Assembly (NCBI RefSeq): GCF_014851395.1
Contig: NW_024043372.1
Location: 13,320,059 to 13,384,058 of the forward strand
Direction of reading: 5' to 3'
DNA length: 64,000 bases
Source of the DNA: Micropterus salmoides
Lineage: Eukaryota; Chordata; Actinopteri; Centrarchiformes; Centrarchidae
Made by a program: the position numbers and the translations under genes. Below are positions 23,460-34,571 of this stretch, one piece after another. The notes under the pieces are model-generated. The model saw only the letters and a program-made list of their open reading frames with translations, did no database searches and was not told the origin of the DNA. How positions within the stretch are numbered: the stretch's first letter is position 1; the number at the start of each line of letters is the position of its first letter.

Positions 23460-23467
23460 GTTAGAAT

Positions 23468-25590
23468 ATAACCAATTAGCCCTTCCTTTAAATAGGTTAT
23501 GGTTGCCATATTACCCTTTAAAACAGGTATCAATTTGCAGTTATTTTGGTCAGATAGCATTCTTTTAGGAAATCAGTTCATGAAATTATAAATTCATTCA
23601 CAGATTAAATAAATGTCAACCTACTGGTGGTGGCAGATGATCGGTCAGGGAATCACCAAACTCACTAGGATTCATCCTCTGGGAAGCATGAACGCCTGCG
23701 CTAGATTTCATGTCAATCCATCGGCCGACACCATCCTCAGGGCTCCAACACTCGTGTGACTAAAAAGAGAGAGAAAATCCTGATAGTAGATTTTTTTTAA
23801 AGACATATGAGCATGTTTTACATTTTGCAGCAGCTATTTTAGTGGTGAAGCGCCTATCCATGTGCCTGCACTGTTTTAATGACACATTCATTTTAGTTAG
23901 GTGATTTAACTGCATCCATTAGTGTCTTTGCAATGCCATGGTTGCATCACAAGCATTTATCCCGAGTTTAGTAAATCCATTTATCCATGAATTCATCTCT
24001 ATAGCTTTGCCAGCTTGAAAAACTGCTGTATATATACTGGCTAATACCTAACGAAAGCACAACAAAACAGAATCAGAGCCAGAAATGGTCGGATGAGCCG
24101 GGTACATTACCATGGATATCATAGGGGAATATTTATGCAACGTGATTCGAGTTACAGTCGGTTCCCTGCTTATAGTCTACAGGATTTTCACTGTATGCCA
24201 TCATAAAGCAGATATACTACACAGTCGACAATGCACTTTCGCATCTTATCTGTGCTCTGCTCATTTTCCGCTTGAGGAAGTTGAGAAAATTGACTTAGAA
24301 TTGCTCCATGCAAAGTAGCTGCACTTTCCACTCACATGGTTAGACACAGGGCATCAGAGTGTGGAGCAGGTATGGTTTCCAACCACACAAGAGACCCAGA
24401 GTGTCCGTGCTACAAATAAAAACCATCAGCACTCATGCTGTCATTAATGTACTCAGGTGTATAGATGAATTTAGGATGCAGCTTCTTTCCTGCGGAGATG
24501 CATAAAAGTGCTGTGCATGCTTTAACAATATAATGGATTATACAGCCAATGTGCTACCTTGGGTTCCTTCCGAAACACAATTTGGTGACTATTAAGAAAT
24601 GATGACACACGTTGCCCTTTTCTTGTAAATGTAGGTGTACTTCTTTTGAAGTAAAACGCAATCTTTATATGCAACAAATTTCCATGTTGCACTTTATTTG
24701 AACAGCCCACTCTTTACACCATGCAGTGCAGCGGTCAGCATAGTTATTTTATTCAAAACCCAGAATACATCCACACACAACTTTTTTAATTTGTACCGGT
24801 TCCTTGTGCAATGTGAGTTCTTGTTGTATTTAGCTAAAGAGTGGATGCGTGCAACACAACCACATCCATCATAATAATTTCACATTTTTCAGAGAATAAA
24901 AATGTTCATTTGGAGACAAACACAGAGTAAACAAAGTTCTGAGGAAGTGAAGAAGCCTGTAATACAATACCATTTGCATTTCACACATCTGTTTCTATGA
25001 CAGGTACATAGAATTCTTTGTTTCTGCCTCACAGAACTGTCTCTGAATGCAAATTCTGCCTTGCATTCATAAGCTTTGCCAAAAAAGGTATGTAGGCCTC
25101 GACTATCTGAAAAGCTCCTGATGAATAATTAAATTGGTACCACCACAGTTAGGGCATAATTTACCTCCCCATTTCACAGTGATTTTATTAAGGACTAGGA
25201 CTGGCTGGCCAGTCAAGTTGGAATCCATGCAATATTTATCAGAGAAAAGATGCATGGGACAACAGCTCAGAGCCTGAGGATTTATTTAGAAAAAACAACG
25301 TCTTCAACAAATCCCACCCTCTTGTAAAAGCCTGGCATGCTTGACGGCTGTTCCAGCATGTGCATGGCGGATTTGTGGGAACCTTTCTGCAGGAAGCCAA
25401 ATGTCTTGAGTGGAGCTGTTCTCAAACCTCATGATGCTATGGTGGGCTCCAGGGAATAAGGCAGCAGAACAGTGGTGAAGGGCAGGGGAGCAGTGAACGC
25501 ACCACTGTGCAGTCCTGTATGTGCAGTACATACTTTATGAGCCAAAAAGTTACCAGCTAGCTAAAACATTTTTACACATTCATGACCAGA
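23468..25590. other. intergenic, with a dispersed-repeat fragment at 23630-23765
   Basis: 23630-23765 contains AATCACCAAACTCACTAGGA, TTCATCCTCTGGGAAGCATGAACG, ATTTCATGTCAATCCATC, the core of a very common teleost repeat of uncertain class. The rest shows nothing. Confidence 0.5.
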
Positions 25591-26041
25591 ATGCTACTAC
25601 TCCTACTACTACTACTGCTGCTGAGTGATGAAAAAAAAATACAAATCATTTATTCAAGTAAACTCTCAATATCACACTGCATTCAAAATGTTCCTAAAGT
25701 AAAGAAGTATTTGCAACAAACTGAATTTAAAATATTATAAATATAATTATGTATGCAGAATGGTCACGATTTAAATTAATGTTAGTTGGTTTTGGCGAAG
25801 CTCATTTTAACCACTTTATATACTGTTGGTAAGTTTATCTAACAAATAATTGTTTTGTACACACAATTTTAAAGTGAAATGTGACTAGTAACTAACACTG
25901 TTAAATAACGTGATGGAGTAAAAATGTGATGGAATAAAGGTTTAAAGTCTATACTTTAGTAAAGTACAAGTAAAAAAGTACAGTACTTGAGTAAATGTAC
26001 TGTGGTACTTTTCACCGCTGCTGCTGCTGCTACTGCTACTA
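25591..26041 (-). mobile_element. hAT-type element (same family as 2314) inside a CTA/CTG trinucleotide tract
   Basis: In minus orientation the element begins CAGCGGTGAAAAGTACCACA (26020) and continues ACATTTACTCAAGTACTG; its other end is near 25622 (GAGTGATG). Left flank is (CTA)n(CTG)n to 25621, right flank (CTG)n(CTA)n to 26041, so it apparently inserted into a microsatellite. The TSD is masked by the repeat. Confidence 0.7.
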
Positions 26042-29000
26042 ATAATAGTAATAGGTCATGAAATAATTAAGACTTGATAAACCATAATTATTAAAATGAT
26101 TTTTCTGCATGCACCTGTAAATTAAGAAGTCGATCAGGTTATGATGAATAAAGAACCAACTCGCTTTAAACATTAGTTATTTGGTTTTGGTAGATGAAAC
26201 AACATAAAATGTCTACAGACAAGAGTATGAAGTCAAAACTAGTTTATGCTAACTAGGTTTAAAAGCTTATTTTGGCATTCTGTGGATTAATGAAAGGAGT
26301 AAATAAATGTCATCGTTACCTCTTTAAGTGGTGTCTCCCTTTGGTGCCTAATTTTGTACAGATTCATTCTCTCAAGCACCATTTTACATTTTTCCCTTAC
26401 CCTACATTTACTCTATATATTCTTTAGACTATTTTATGGGCAATTGCCAAGTACATTTATGCATTTAATGGATCATTTATGGCTTACAGGAGTTTTTCTT
26501 TTTGGATGACATTATTTCCAACTTGTAGCAAAAGTTGTCAATTTAAACAGTTGCTCTCTCACATGACTGCTTGTCTGACAAACACCTTGTTGGTCAACAC
26601 TTTGCCTAATTAAATACTTGGGAACTTGCAACATTTCTTGTGCAGACTACCACAGTTTTTAAAGTCTAGCTTTTGCCCTACACGCTTCTCTGGTTAGCAC
26701 AATAACCCCACACAATTGTTACCAACAAGAAGTTTTAACATCTTAGCTCCCCCTATAATAATGACTACATAAACACTAATAATACAGCCTCAATCATTTT
26801 AACTTTTATGTTGCTTCTCCTACCATAATTCTATTTTGTGAGACAAACAAAGGACCATAATGCAGCATAATGGCTGACGTTGTGGTGAACAATCCAACCC
26901 CTCTGTACTGGAAACGCCACACAGGCCAGAACAGTGTTGTAAATGCAGTGAACATCTGTATGCAGACAGGAAAGGTTCGGTAGGCAGGAGGGATGAAATA
27001 TTCATCAGTTGCTGTCTTTTGACAATGAAGCTACATGACAATGGTCTCACTTTCAAATGTCTGAGGTGCACAAATCCAAAAGGGAACTTACCTTACATAA
27101 TTTCTGCTTGTTTCATTCAGCTCTCAAGTGCCAAAGCAAAGTAGACACTCAAAATTCAACAGCACAATTAAATGAGAGGTTATTGAATCAGCGTGATAAA
27201 AACACTGCCCTTGAAAAGGGCTCACCTACAGAGAAAAAACACATTGTATGTAAATATGGGGAAAGCAGGCCATGAATATTTAATTTTTTGGCAATGTAGA
27301 AGATAAAAATAATGCCCCCTTTAAGTGAGGACCTTTTTATGAAAACGGGGTAAAAGCTATTCTGTGTTATCAGATTTTCTATAAAGCCCGGCATTTCTTT
27401 TGAATTCTATCATCTTTTATTTAAATGTCAGGATCTGGCTTTCTGGTGCTGGTGTTAGATGATGACTCCTGCTTTTCACAGCTTGCTGACATCAGGTAGA
27501 TGAGGTGGACCCGTGAACAGGATTTGATTGAACTTGTTTTTTTTTCCCCAGACTTACCATATAGGGGATTGTTTCCTTCCAACAATAAACATGATACAAC
27601 AATAAACATGATACTCTGTACTTAAATCCAGATATTCTTCTGACCTTAAATCTATTCAATATCTGATGTCAACCAAAAGGATGGATCTAAATTGAGATCT
27701 ATAGTTAACTCTACTATGAGTTTCGAAAAACAAAGACAGTCCTGATAGACTGTCTGATACTGTGGGTATTCTATGATGCTTTACTGCCTGATGTCTTGCA
27801 TATGAAATGTTAAAGGTCACATTAATATAAGCAGTTCGCACTCCGAAAGAAACTAATTGAGAAGAACATGTGAGGCTCTGTTTTTAATAGCGATGGATAT
27901 CTTGACATGCAAGCTCATTTGCTGTTATGATTTCATCCAGAGCACTTCATGACAGCCAATGAAGACTGTGTGATATGATAAAAAGGTACAGAAAGAGACA
28001 TAAATTACAAGGTTTTCAAACCAGGAAAAGATTTAAGATGATCTGGTGGCCGGTGCTCTTAAAATGTCAAAATGAGTCAATAACTCACTAGTTTATCTCA
28101 GAGAGAAATCCACTGGGATTATTATAATAAAAAAGTATTTCTGCTTCGACTGCATTACCTTGCCACATATGGGATGTTGTTATTAAAAATGCCCTGTCTG
28201 ACACCTACTATTGCTTTTAAATTGTCTTTTTTCAAGTCTTGCGAGGAAGCTGAAGATGACTACAGTGTTTATACCCTTTCTTATATATGTATAAACAACA
28301 AAACTCTTGCTATCTTTAAAGAAATGGAGCATTGCTGTGGATAAACAGCATTGCGTGTGAGACCCGTGTGATACATTTTACATCATCTATAGGCAATTTT
28401 CTATTCGTGGCTTTTGTTTTAGGAGATAAGATGCTTAATTAAAGAGGTCACATGCTGCTGGCCGGAGATGTCAGTGCTGATGCAAAACTTGCATTTTGTC
28501 TTGCAATTGCAGTTCCCCTGAGTCCAGTTCAAACAGTACACTTGTAACTTAATTCCTCGGTCTACAAGAAAGTTCTTTCTCTGCAAATCACAAACGTTGA
28601 CAAGCGTGCAACAATTATGGCTTTGTTTAATAAGGATGACTGTCAGGAGCATATATTAGGTAGTTTATGGACTGCAGAAATAAATGGGTCCACTAAGCAA
28701 CATATGGAAAGTTAATGTGTTGTTCATTATAGAGGCCAGTAGATCATGATATGTTCTCTGGTATAAACACATGCATATGGGATTTTAATGCAGAAAAACA
28801 AAGTCAGTATATTTTTTAAAGCTGCGGCAGGCAAGATATGCATGTAAACCCGCACCAACATCACATAGTTGGGCTGTGAAAAATCCCTTCCAACTGTGAC
28901 AACACGTTTATCCTAATTTGTACAAATGGAATTCTTGTGTTAAAGCAGAATAAGAAATATTTTCTGCATCTTTTTTTGCATACTGAATACTATAAGTGTA

Positions 29001-30115
29001 TGAACGTTTATCGTGAACACTTAGGTGGCACTCTGCCCCCCTCTTGTGGCACTGATGTCTCTTCTTCTTTTTAATGCAGCAATTCACTTTCAGGTCAAAC
29101 CATTTTTCTTCACCTCTCTATCGTTGCTAAGACAGCATTTAGGCCTAACCAATCGTCACTCCTAATGACAGTAAAAGACTGCCGAACGAGCTGTCCATCG
29201 GAAAGCAAGCCTGGTGTAAGACAGACGTAAGCTACAATGTTAACTCTCCTGTCAGATAAGGTAATGTTTTTAAGTTTAGAACCTGTCTGTTATTGATTAG
29301 TAATGTTAGCTAAGCTAGTTGTTCAGAGCAGTGGCAGCAACCTGGATATAATGGAGGCTTCAACAGGTTAAAAATTGTCGGCATCTGTGTTATTTACACT
29401 GGGGATGCTCAGGACATGTCCCCATCATTATTTAAAAGAGTTTGTTAAAAATGCTTTGAAAAATAGCTTGCAACATGAAATGGCAAAGAACCAATGAAAG
29501 TGCTCTGAGAAAGGTTTATTTGCATTTTTAAGAACAAACAAGGTACTGATTATAAAATGACCCCAAAATGTGCAGCGCCAGTCAGTAACTTTAACAACTT
29601 CTTGTCACAGTTTCTATTTGGCAAAATTTTCTTCTCTCCCTGTGAACATGAAAAGAGGAGGGAAGACTAAATCATGCCTGCATGTGTGCTAATTCAGCAG
29701 GGATGATATTACATGAGAAAAGTTGATCTACAGGAGAAACATATGTGAAAGCAACACAGAATGAGAGCTGCACTGCATTAGATTCTGTAATACTTTAATT
29801 TTGAAATGTCACTTGCCATTTGAATTTTGTGTTTCCCTTTGCAAATAAAAACATTTTCATCGTAAATTGATGTAGGAAAGGGAGAACAGGAAATCTCACC
29901 AGAATGCAGAAGTGTTTAATGGTCAAATTTTTCTGGGGGAGGACTCCCAGACTCCCTAACTCATATTTCAGCTTTGATGATTTCTATTAAATATTGTTAA
30001 TTTATCATCACATCTCATTGTTGTGACACCAGTATGGTGCATCGCCACATCTCATAAGCAAAGTGTATCGTCATATCCCTAATCTGAGCCCTCGAATGCA
30101 CGTTATCGATACAAC
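26042..30115. other. intergenic
   Basis: No gene, no recognised transposon. A 17-bp perfect tandem duplication (AACAATAAACATGATAC) lies at 27581-27614. Confidence 0.45.
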
Positions 30116-30123
30116 ATGTAAGC

Positions 30124-30765
30124 CAGTGGTCGGCAAATAAGCCTGGCATCGGGCCAAATTTTTGTCAAGCCGTTACATGGCAGGCCAGAACAAAGTCATA
30201 TTATTTCAAATCTTTATATATTTGTGAGCACGTTTAGCTCAGTCAGTATGGTGCGGGATTCCTGTTTGGATGCTTGTAAGATTGATTCCATCTAACTTTT
30301 CACCTTGTTAAATTGATTATAAAGACACTTTTGCACATGCTAACAATAAAGCATTTGTTGCAATTTGTGTGCGTCCCAGCGTTTGATCCGGATTCAAAAA
30401 ACTATGGACACTTATTTTCACTTCCCTGTGGAAATTCAGGGGAATCCAATCACATGTTTACTGACGGCTTTTTCAGAGGTGTGTCAAGCAAGCCAGAGTC
30501 TCTTTCGAATGTCATTCAGAACTCTTCAAGTAAAAGCTTTCAATAAACGTGTCAATGCATTGCTGCACAAAAAGTTGTCACGCTTTTATTTTAGAGGCAC
30601 AATCACTTAAGAGGAAGTGATTGTGCGAGTAACTGTATCTGTCATGACTGAGATCTATTTCAGCACAAGCCGCTATCCATTTATTTATTTTTTATTTTTC
30701 TGCTATCAAAGCAATCTGGTCTTTTTTTAAGCTTACATCAGTGGCCCGCCTATTGCCGTCCACTG
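30124..30765. mobile_element. non-autonomous hAT (Charlie-like) element with perfect TSD
   Basis: Left end CAGTGGTCGGCAAATA (30124-30139), right end TATTGCCGTCCACTG (30751-30765), inverted with one mismatch and one gap. Identical 8-bp TSD ATGTAAGC at 30116-30123 and 30766-30773. 642 bp, no transposase. The terminal 48 bp contain a copy of the right junction in inverse; see the hairpin entry. Confidence 0.88.
30222..30297 (+). other. tRNA-like relic inside the hAT element
   Basis: TTAGCTCAGTCAGTA followed by GGTGCGGG fits an RNA polymerase III A box, and AGATTGATTCCA about 35 nt later resembles a B box (GGTTCGATTCC). Acceptor-stem pairing is not evident, so this is a tRNA-derived relic or SINE head, not a functional tRNA gene. 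Confidence 0.4.
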
Positions 30766-30786
30766 ATGTAAGCTTAAAAAAAGACC
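30718..30786. repeat. perfect 27-bp inverted repeat, 15-nt loop, across the hAT right end
   Basis: Arm 30718-30744 is the exact reverse complement of arm 30760-30786; the loop is 30745-30759. The right arm consists of CCACTG (hAT tip), ATGTAAGC (TSD) and 13 bp of flank ending AAAGACC. Confidence 0.95.
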
Positions 30787-30976
30787 CCTCTTACACTGTC
30801 TATGTATGTTTCTCTGCTTGAGTATCCTTCTCACCTTTTTTATCCCTGACCAGTTTGCATGCCTGTAATTATTACCAGTAAAGAATCAACATTAAGTCCC
30901 CATAGTAAGTACTAGTCTAGGCAACATACAGAAGTAAACATAGTAAAATACATAACTGTAATTCAACATATACTTA

Positions 30977-31568
30977 GGCTCTGTTCGAAATAGAAGGCAG
31001 TTGCCTCACCGCCTTGCTTCTGCAATAGACAGGTGCCTCAGAAGGCATTACTTTCGAGTGAAAGCATTTCTACGAACATTGGTTTCGAACAGCCTTTTAG
31101 GGCAGCATTTACAGCAACGTGTGACGTCAGCACGCCCTCTTGCGTCTCTTCTGGCTGTCAATCCCTAGCCTTAGCATTAGCTAGCTAGCTACTGAAAAGG
31201 CAAATGGATAACATAAGCCCCAGAAATTATACTAAACAAACTTGTTTGGTTAAAGTCATGGGCTAATATGATAGTTTTCAAAAACTTTTAAAAAATTGAA
31301 GCGAAAGAACTACTAAAAACTTTTTAAAACATATTTGTAGACGAATCTCTGCTTGTTTGCCTGTCATCTTGTCCATTTTTCGTGAGCTACCACTGGCGCA
31401 CCGAGTCAGCACCGATGCTGCCTTCAAAACTGACCGTTACAGGGGCAGTTTGGAGTCATCTTACGAGACAGGAAAAGATCATTCGATCTGTTTTGAACAG
31501 CACTCGATGCCTCGCTGCCATGTTACACATCTTCTGAGAGAGCATTTTTTCCCATTTTGAACACAGCC
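30977..31568. mobile_element. PIF/Harbinger-type miniature element
   Basis: Left end GGCTCTGTTCGAAATAG, right end (reverse complement) GGCTGTGTTCAAAATGG; 14 of 17 match. Flanked by TTA at 30974-30976 and 31569-31571, the 3-bp target of PIF/Harbinger transposases. 592 bp without coding content. Confidence 0.78.
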
Positions 31569-31571
31569 TTA

Positions 31572-32379
31572 GTGTTTCAGTAGCAACACATTAACCTCAG
31601 ACAGATAAACTAGTATAAAAGTTAGCTTGGTTCGCAGCAATCTGATAATAGAAAAACACAATTCGACATCGCAAATAAACAAATCACAAAGCAGCTGCAG
31701 TTAACCGTACCAACAGATATACCAACAGATAATGGTCCAACACATGCAGGGAGTAGATAAAAGACACTTGTCAATATTTGCTTGGTTACTGATCGGAACA
31801 AAATGGTGGCGGTAATAACATCTGTTACAACTGCTATGGTACTGCCAGAATGTTAAATCAACTGCTGATAATTGTTTTGTTCCCAGTATGACAGAAGTTA
31901 TTTTACTGTGACATGTAGACACAGCCCAAATGTACTACATGCAAAAATAATAATTACAAATAATTCTAAAAAGTGGCACAAGTACAGGTGGCACATGATA
32001 ACTGTGTAAATCACTGAGCCTACAAACAAATTTGTACAGCACTGTGAATAACAAAGCATCACTTTCATCATAATTGTGATGCAATACATTTTATTTGGGC
32101 TACAGCTTTATGACTCTGCATGTTCAGAAACAACACTACTAGTTTTCACGTAGGAGAAACTTGCCTTACTCAGCACAAGAGGTTGAAAGGAGCTGTCAAC
32201 AGGGTTTCTTTTTGTGTGAAGTCCTTTCTTAACCTGAGTCAATAGAGTCATATGTTTCACAGATTATAAAATCCTCTGAGATGATTTTGTGATTTTAGGC
32301 TATATAAAGAAAGTTAATTGACAACTGACCATAGATAATGTAAAATAATGTATTCTATTTCATCCCTGGAACCAGAACA
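31572..32379. other. intergenic
   Basis: Nothing recognised. Confidence 0.45.
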
Positions 32380-32830
32380 TATTTGGCATTGGGGCTTGAA
32401 AAACGAGTTAAAAAGATAAATAGATGATCAAAATAGGCAGTAATTTCAGCATGTATTTTGCTTCTTGAAAATAGTAAAGGGCCTATAATCGAACCTTGGT
32501 GAACACCTAATTTACCACAGAGAAAAACTGTAATTGTTTCAACACTAAGCCGGTGGCGTCAACTCATTTTTTGTCAAGTTAAAATAGACCAATAATCTTT
32601 AGCCCATCTAAGGCACTGACATAATCAAGAGTGATTAAAATAGAGCAATCCTCAACACTATCAGCTAGTAGTAGATCATTAGCGAGTTTATAGCTGTTTT
32701 GGTGCTGTGAAGGGCTTTAAAGTCAGATTGACTGAAAAGAAAATGTTCTTCAAAGCAGTTACTTCTAAAACCTTTGATAAAAGAACCAGGTCTATAGTGG
32801 ATTCAAAGTAGGCTTCAATGATGCACAATC
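32380..32830 (-). pseudogene. antisense LINE reverse transcriptase relic
   Basis: On the minus strand 32685-32600 reads ANDLLLADSVEDCSILITLD followed by YVSALDG, aligning with the RT motif A region (NDLLL...ILVLLDLSAAFD) of L2/Rex-type LINEs, and 32520-32469 reads CGKLGVHQGSIIGPLLF, the motif B/C block usually GVPQGSVLGPLLF. The two blocks are in different frames and stops occur between and around them. The YxDD box is not recognisable. It is a decayed internal fragment. Confidence 0.75.
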
Positions 32831-34493
32831 ATGAAAACTATTTCCATCGGATACAGAAATGTATTTAAAAGCTAAAAAGGAAAGCATACAAAAGTACAAA
32901 TAGTACAAAAGGGAGAAGAGAGAAAATAAAATAATCTACCCCTTGATATAATACACAAGGTCTGTCACGGCTTGTCACACAGGACTTTCTGAAGAGACCT
33001 GTGTGACTGAGATACAGCACAATCCAGCCGACTACAGTTCCCTGGCTCTGGTAAGTTTATAAGACATGTTGCCAACAGATAGAGATTGATGATAGCATCT
33101 GATGCAATTTACTCCATGTCCAGGGTTGCAGGTTCACATTCTGTGGTTAATGGCAAAAGTACAGGTTGCAAAGAAAATCTCCTATGAATCTGTCAGCAGG
33201 AATTAAACTCTGGGCTTAAACAGCAAAGCCTCTGGATTGGATTTCTTGTTTATCTGCAAATGCAGATGGGAAAATTCAAGTGTGTAAATGACAACAGGAT
33301 GCAGGGTACTTTAAATGATTGATGGTCATTGGTTAAAAATAAAACATTATTTGAGAATTTGTATTGAGCTGTTTCAGATACAATGCACTCACAAAAACAA
33401 GAGGAACTATTCACATTTCAGTACAATCAATGTGGCTGGCTCTCCCATTTAGAAGGAGTGTCCACAGACAGGACTTTGTTGAGGAAATGAATCGTTAAAA
33501 TCTGAAAAATCGCCATGTTAACTAGATTAGGCAGGGCAACTTATCAAGTAATCTCTTGTTAGGGCATCTGAATTATGTACGGCCACGAAAAGACCTAATA
33601 GTAGGTGTTCTGTTTCCCTACAGATATTTTTATTTGATTTTGTTTTAAGGGTTCCCAGCAGTGTATGTCCCTCTTTATGCATGTAATATGTGGCATTTAG
33701 ATGTACCTGTTGGATTCTCTATGCAGTTCTGTGTCTCACTTCCTGTCTGGTTTGATCTGCTCTGCGCTGCTTGGCGCGGCTTTTGTCAAAAATAGACCTG
33801 CGACCTATTATCTGCGGAGTAGAGCGGAGAGACGCTTCTGGAATCACAAGCACTGACTATAATGGCCGTGAGTAGCTCCTGCAACCACGGCGCAGCCATA
33901 ACGCACCGTAGCCGGAGTCAGTGGATTTTAGGGGTTATTGCTGTAACTTAAGTGCTAACGTGCACAAATTAGTCTTCCTCTGATATTTTTGGTACTTTTG
34001 GCAGCTTAAGGTGCATTGTCATCCCACATACTGAACTACAGTATGACTGAAGATGGATTGCATCTCAGTGAGAATTAAAGTGTATTAAATCATATCTGGA
34101 TTTTAATCAGAAAATGGGGGGAAAAAGAAGAATTACGATCAATATATCGTTATCAATTTGTTGACAATTTGTTGTTTGTTTTACTCTCAAATATCAATAT
34201 CTGAATTGCCTTCAAATATCAAGTATTGGTCAAGCCATACTTTGCTTGATGTTATCTGACTTTTTGGGATTACTCATAATATTGAATCTGTCCTTTGCTA
34301 GAGATTGCATATGATGTAAATGCCAGAGGCTGTAACTGTGCAGCCAGGAGATGTCGTTTGAGAAGAAACAAGTGGAAAATCAAGAAAGCTCTCCCACAAG
34401 GCACTGTCCATGTGTTGACATGTGTGTTAGACAGAGATTGGATCTTTGAAATTATATTCCAATGACAAGAGAACCTGAGAGACAGCTAAAATA

Positions 34494-34495
<2 letters not shown>
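32831..34495. other. intergenic
   Basis: No gene. 33740-33930 is GC-rich with partly inverted words (CTGCTCTGCGCTGC / GCGGAGTAGAGCGGAGAG) and looks like part of a repeat not assigned to a class. Confidence 0.4.

Positions 34496-34568
<73 letters not shown>
34496..34568. repeat. (GT)n microsatellite
   Basis: About 34 uninterrupted GT units followed by GCGCGC. Responsible for His-Thr repeat open frames on the minus strand. Confidence 0.97.

Positions 34569-34571
<3 letters not shown>

Noticed and set aside
30313..30610. Overlapping 77- and 81-codon frames inside the hAT element as a transposase remnant
   Set aside because: No hAT dimerisation or DDE-type motif is visible; not supported.
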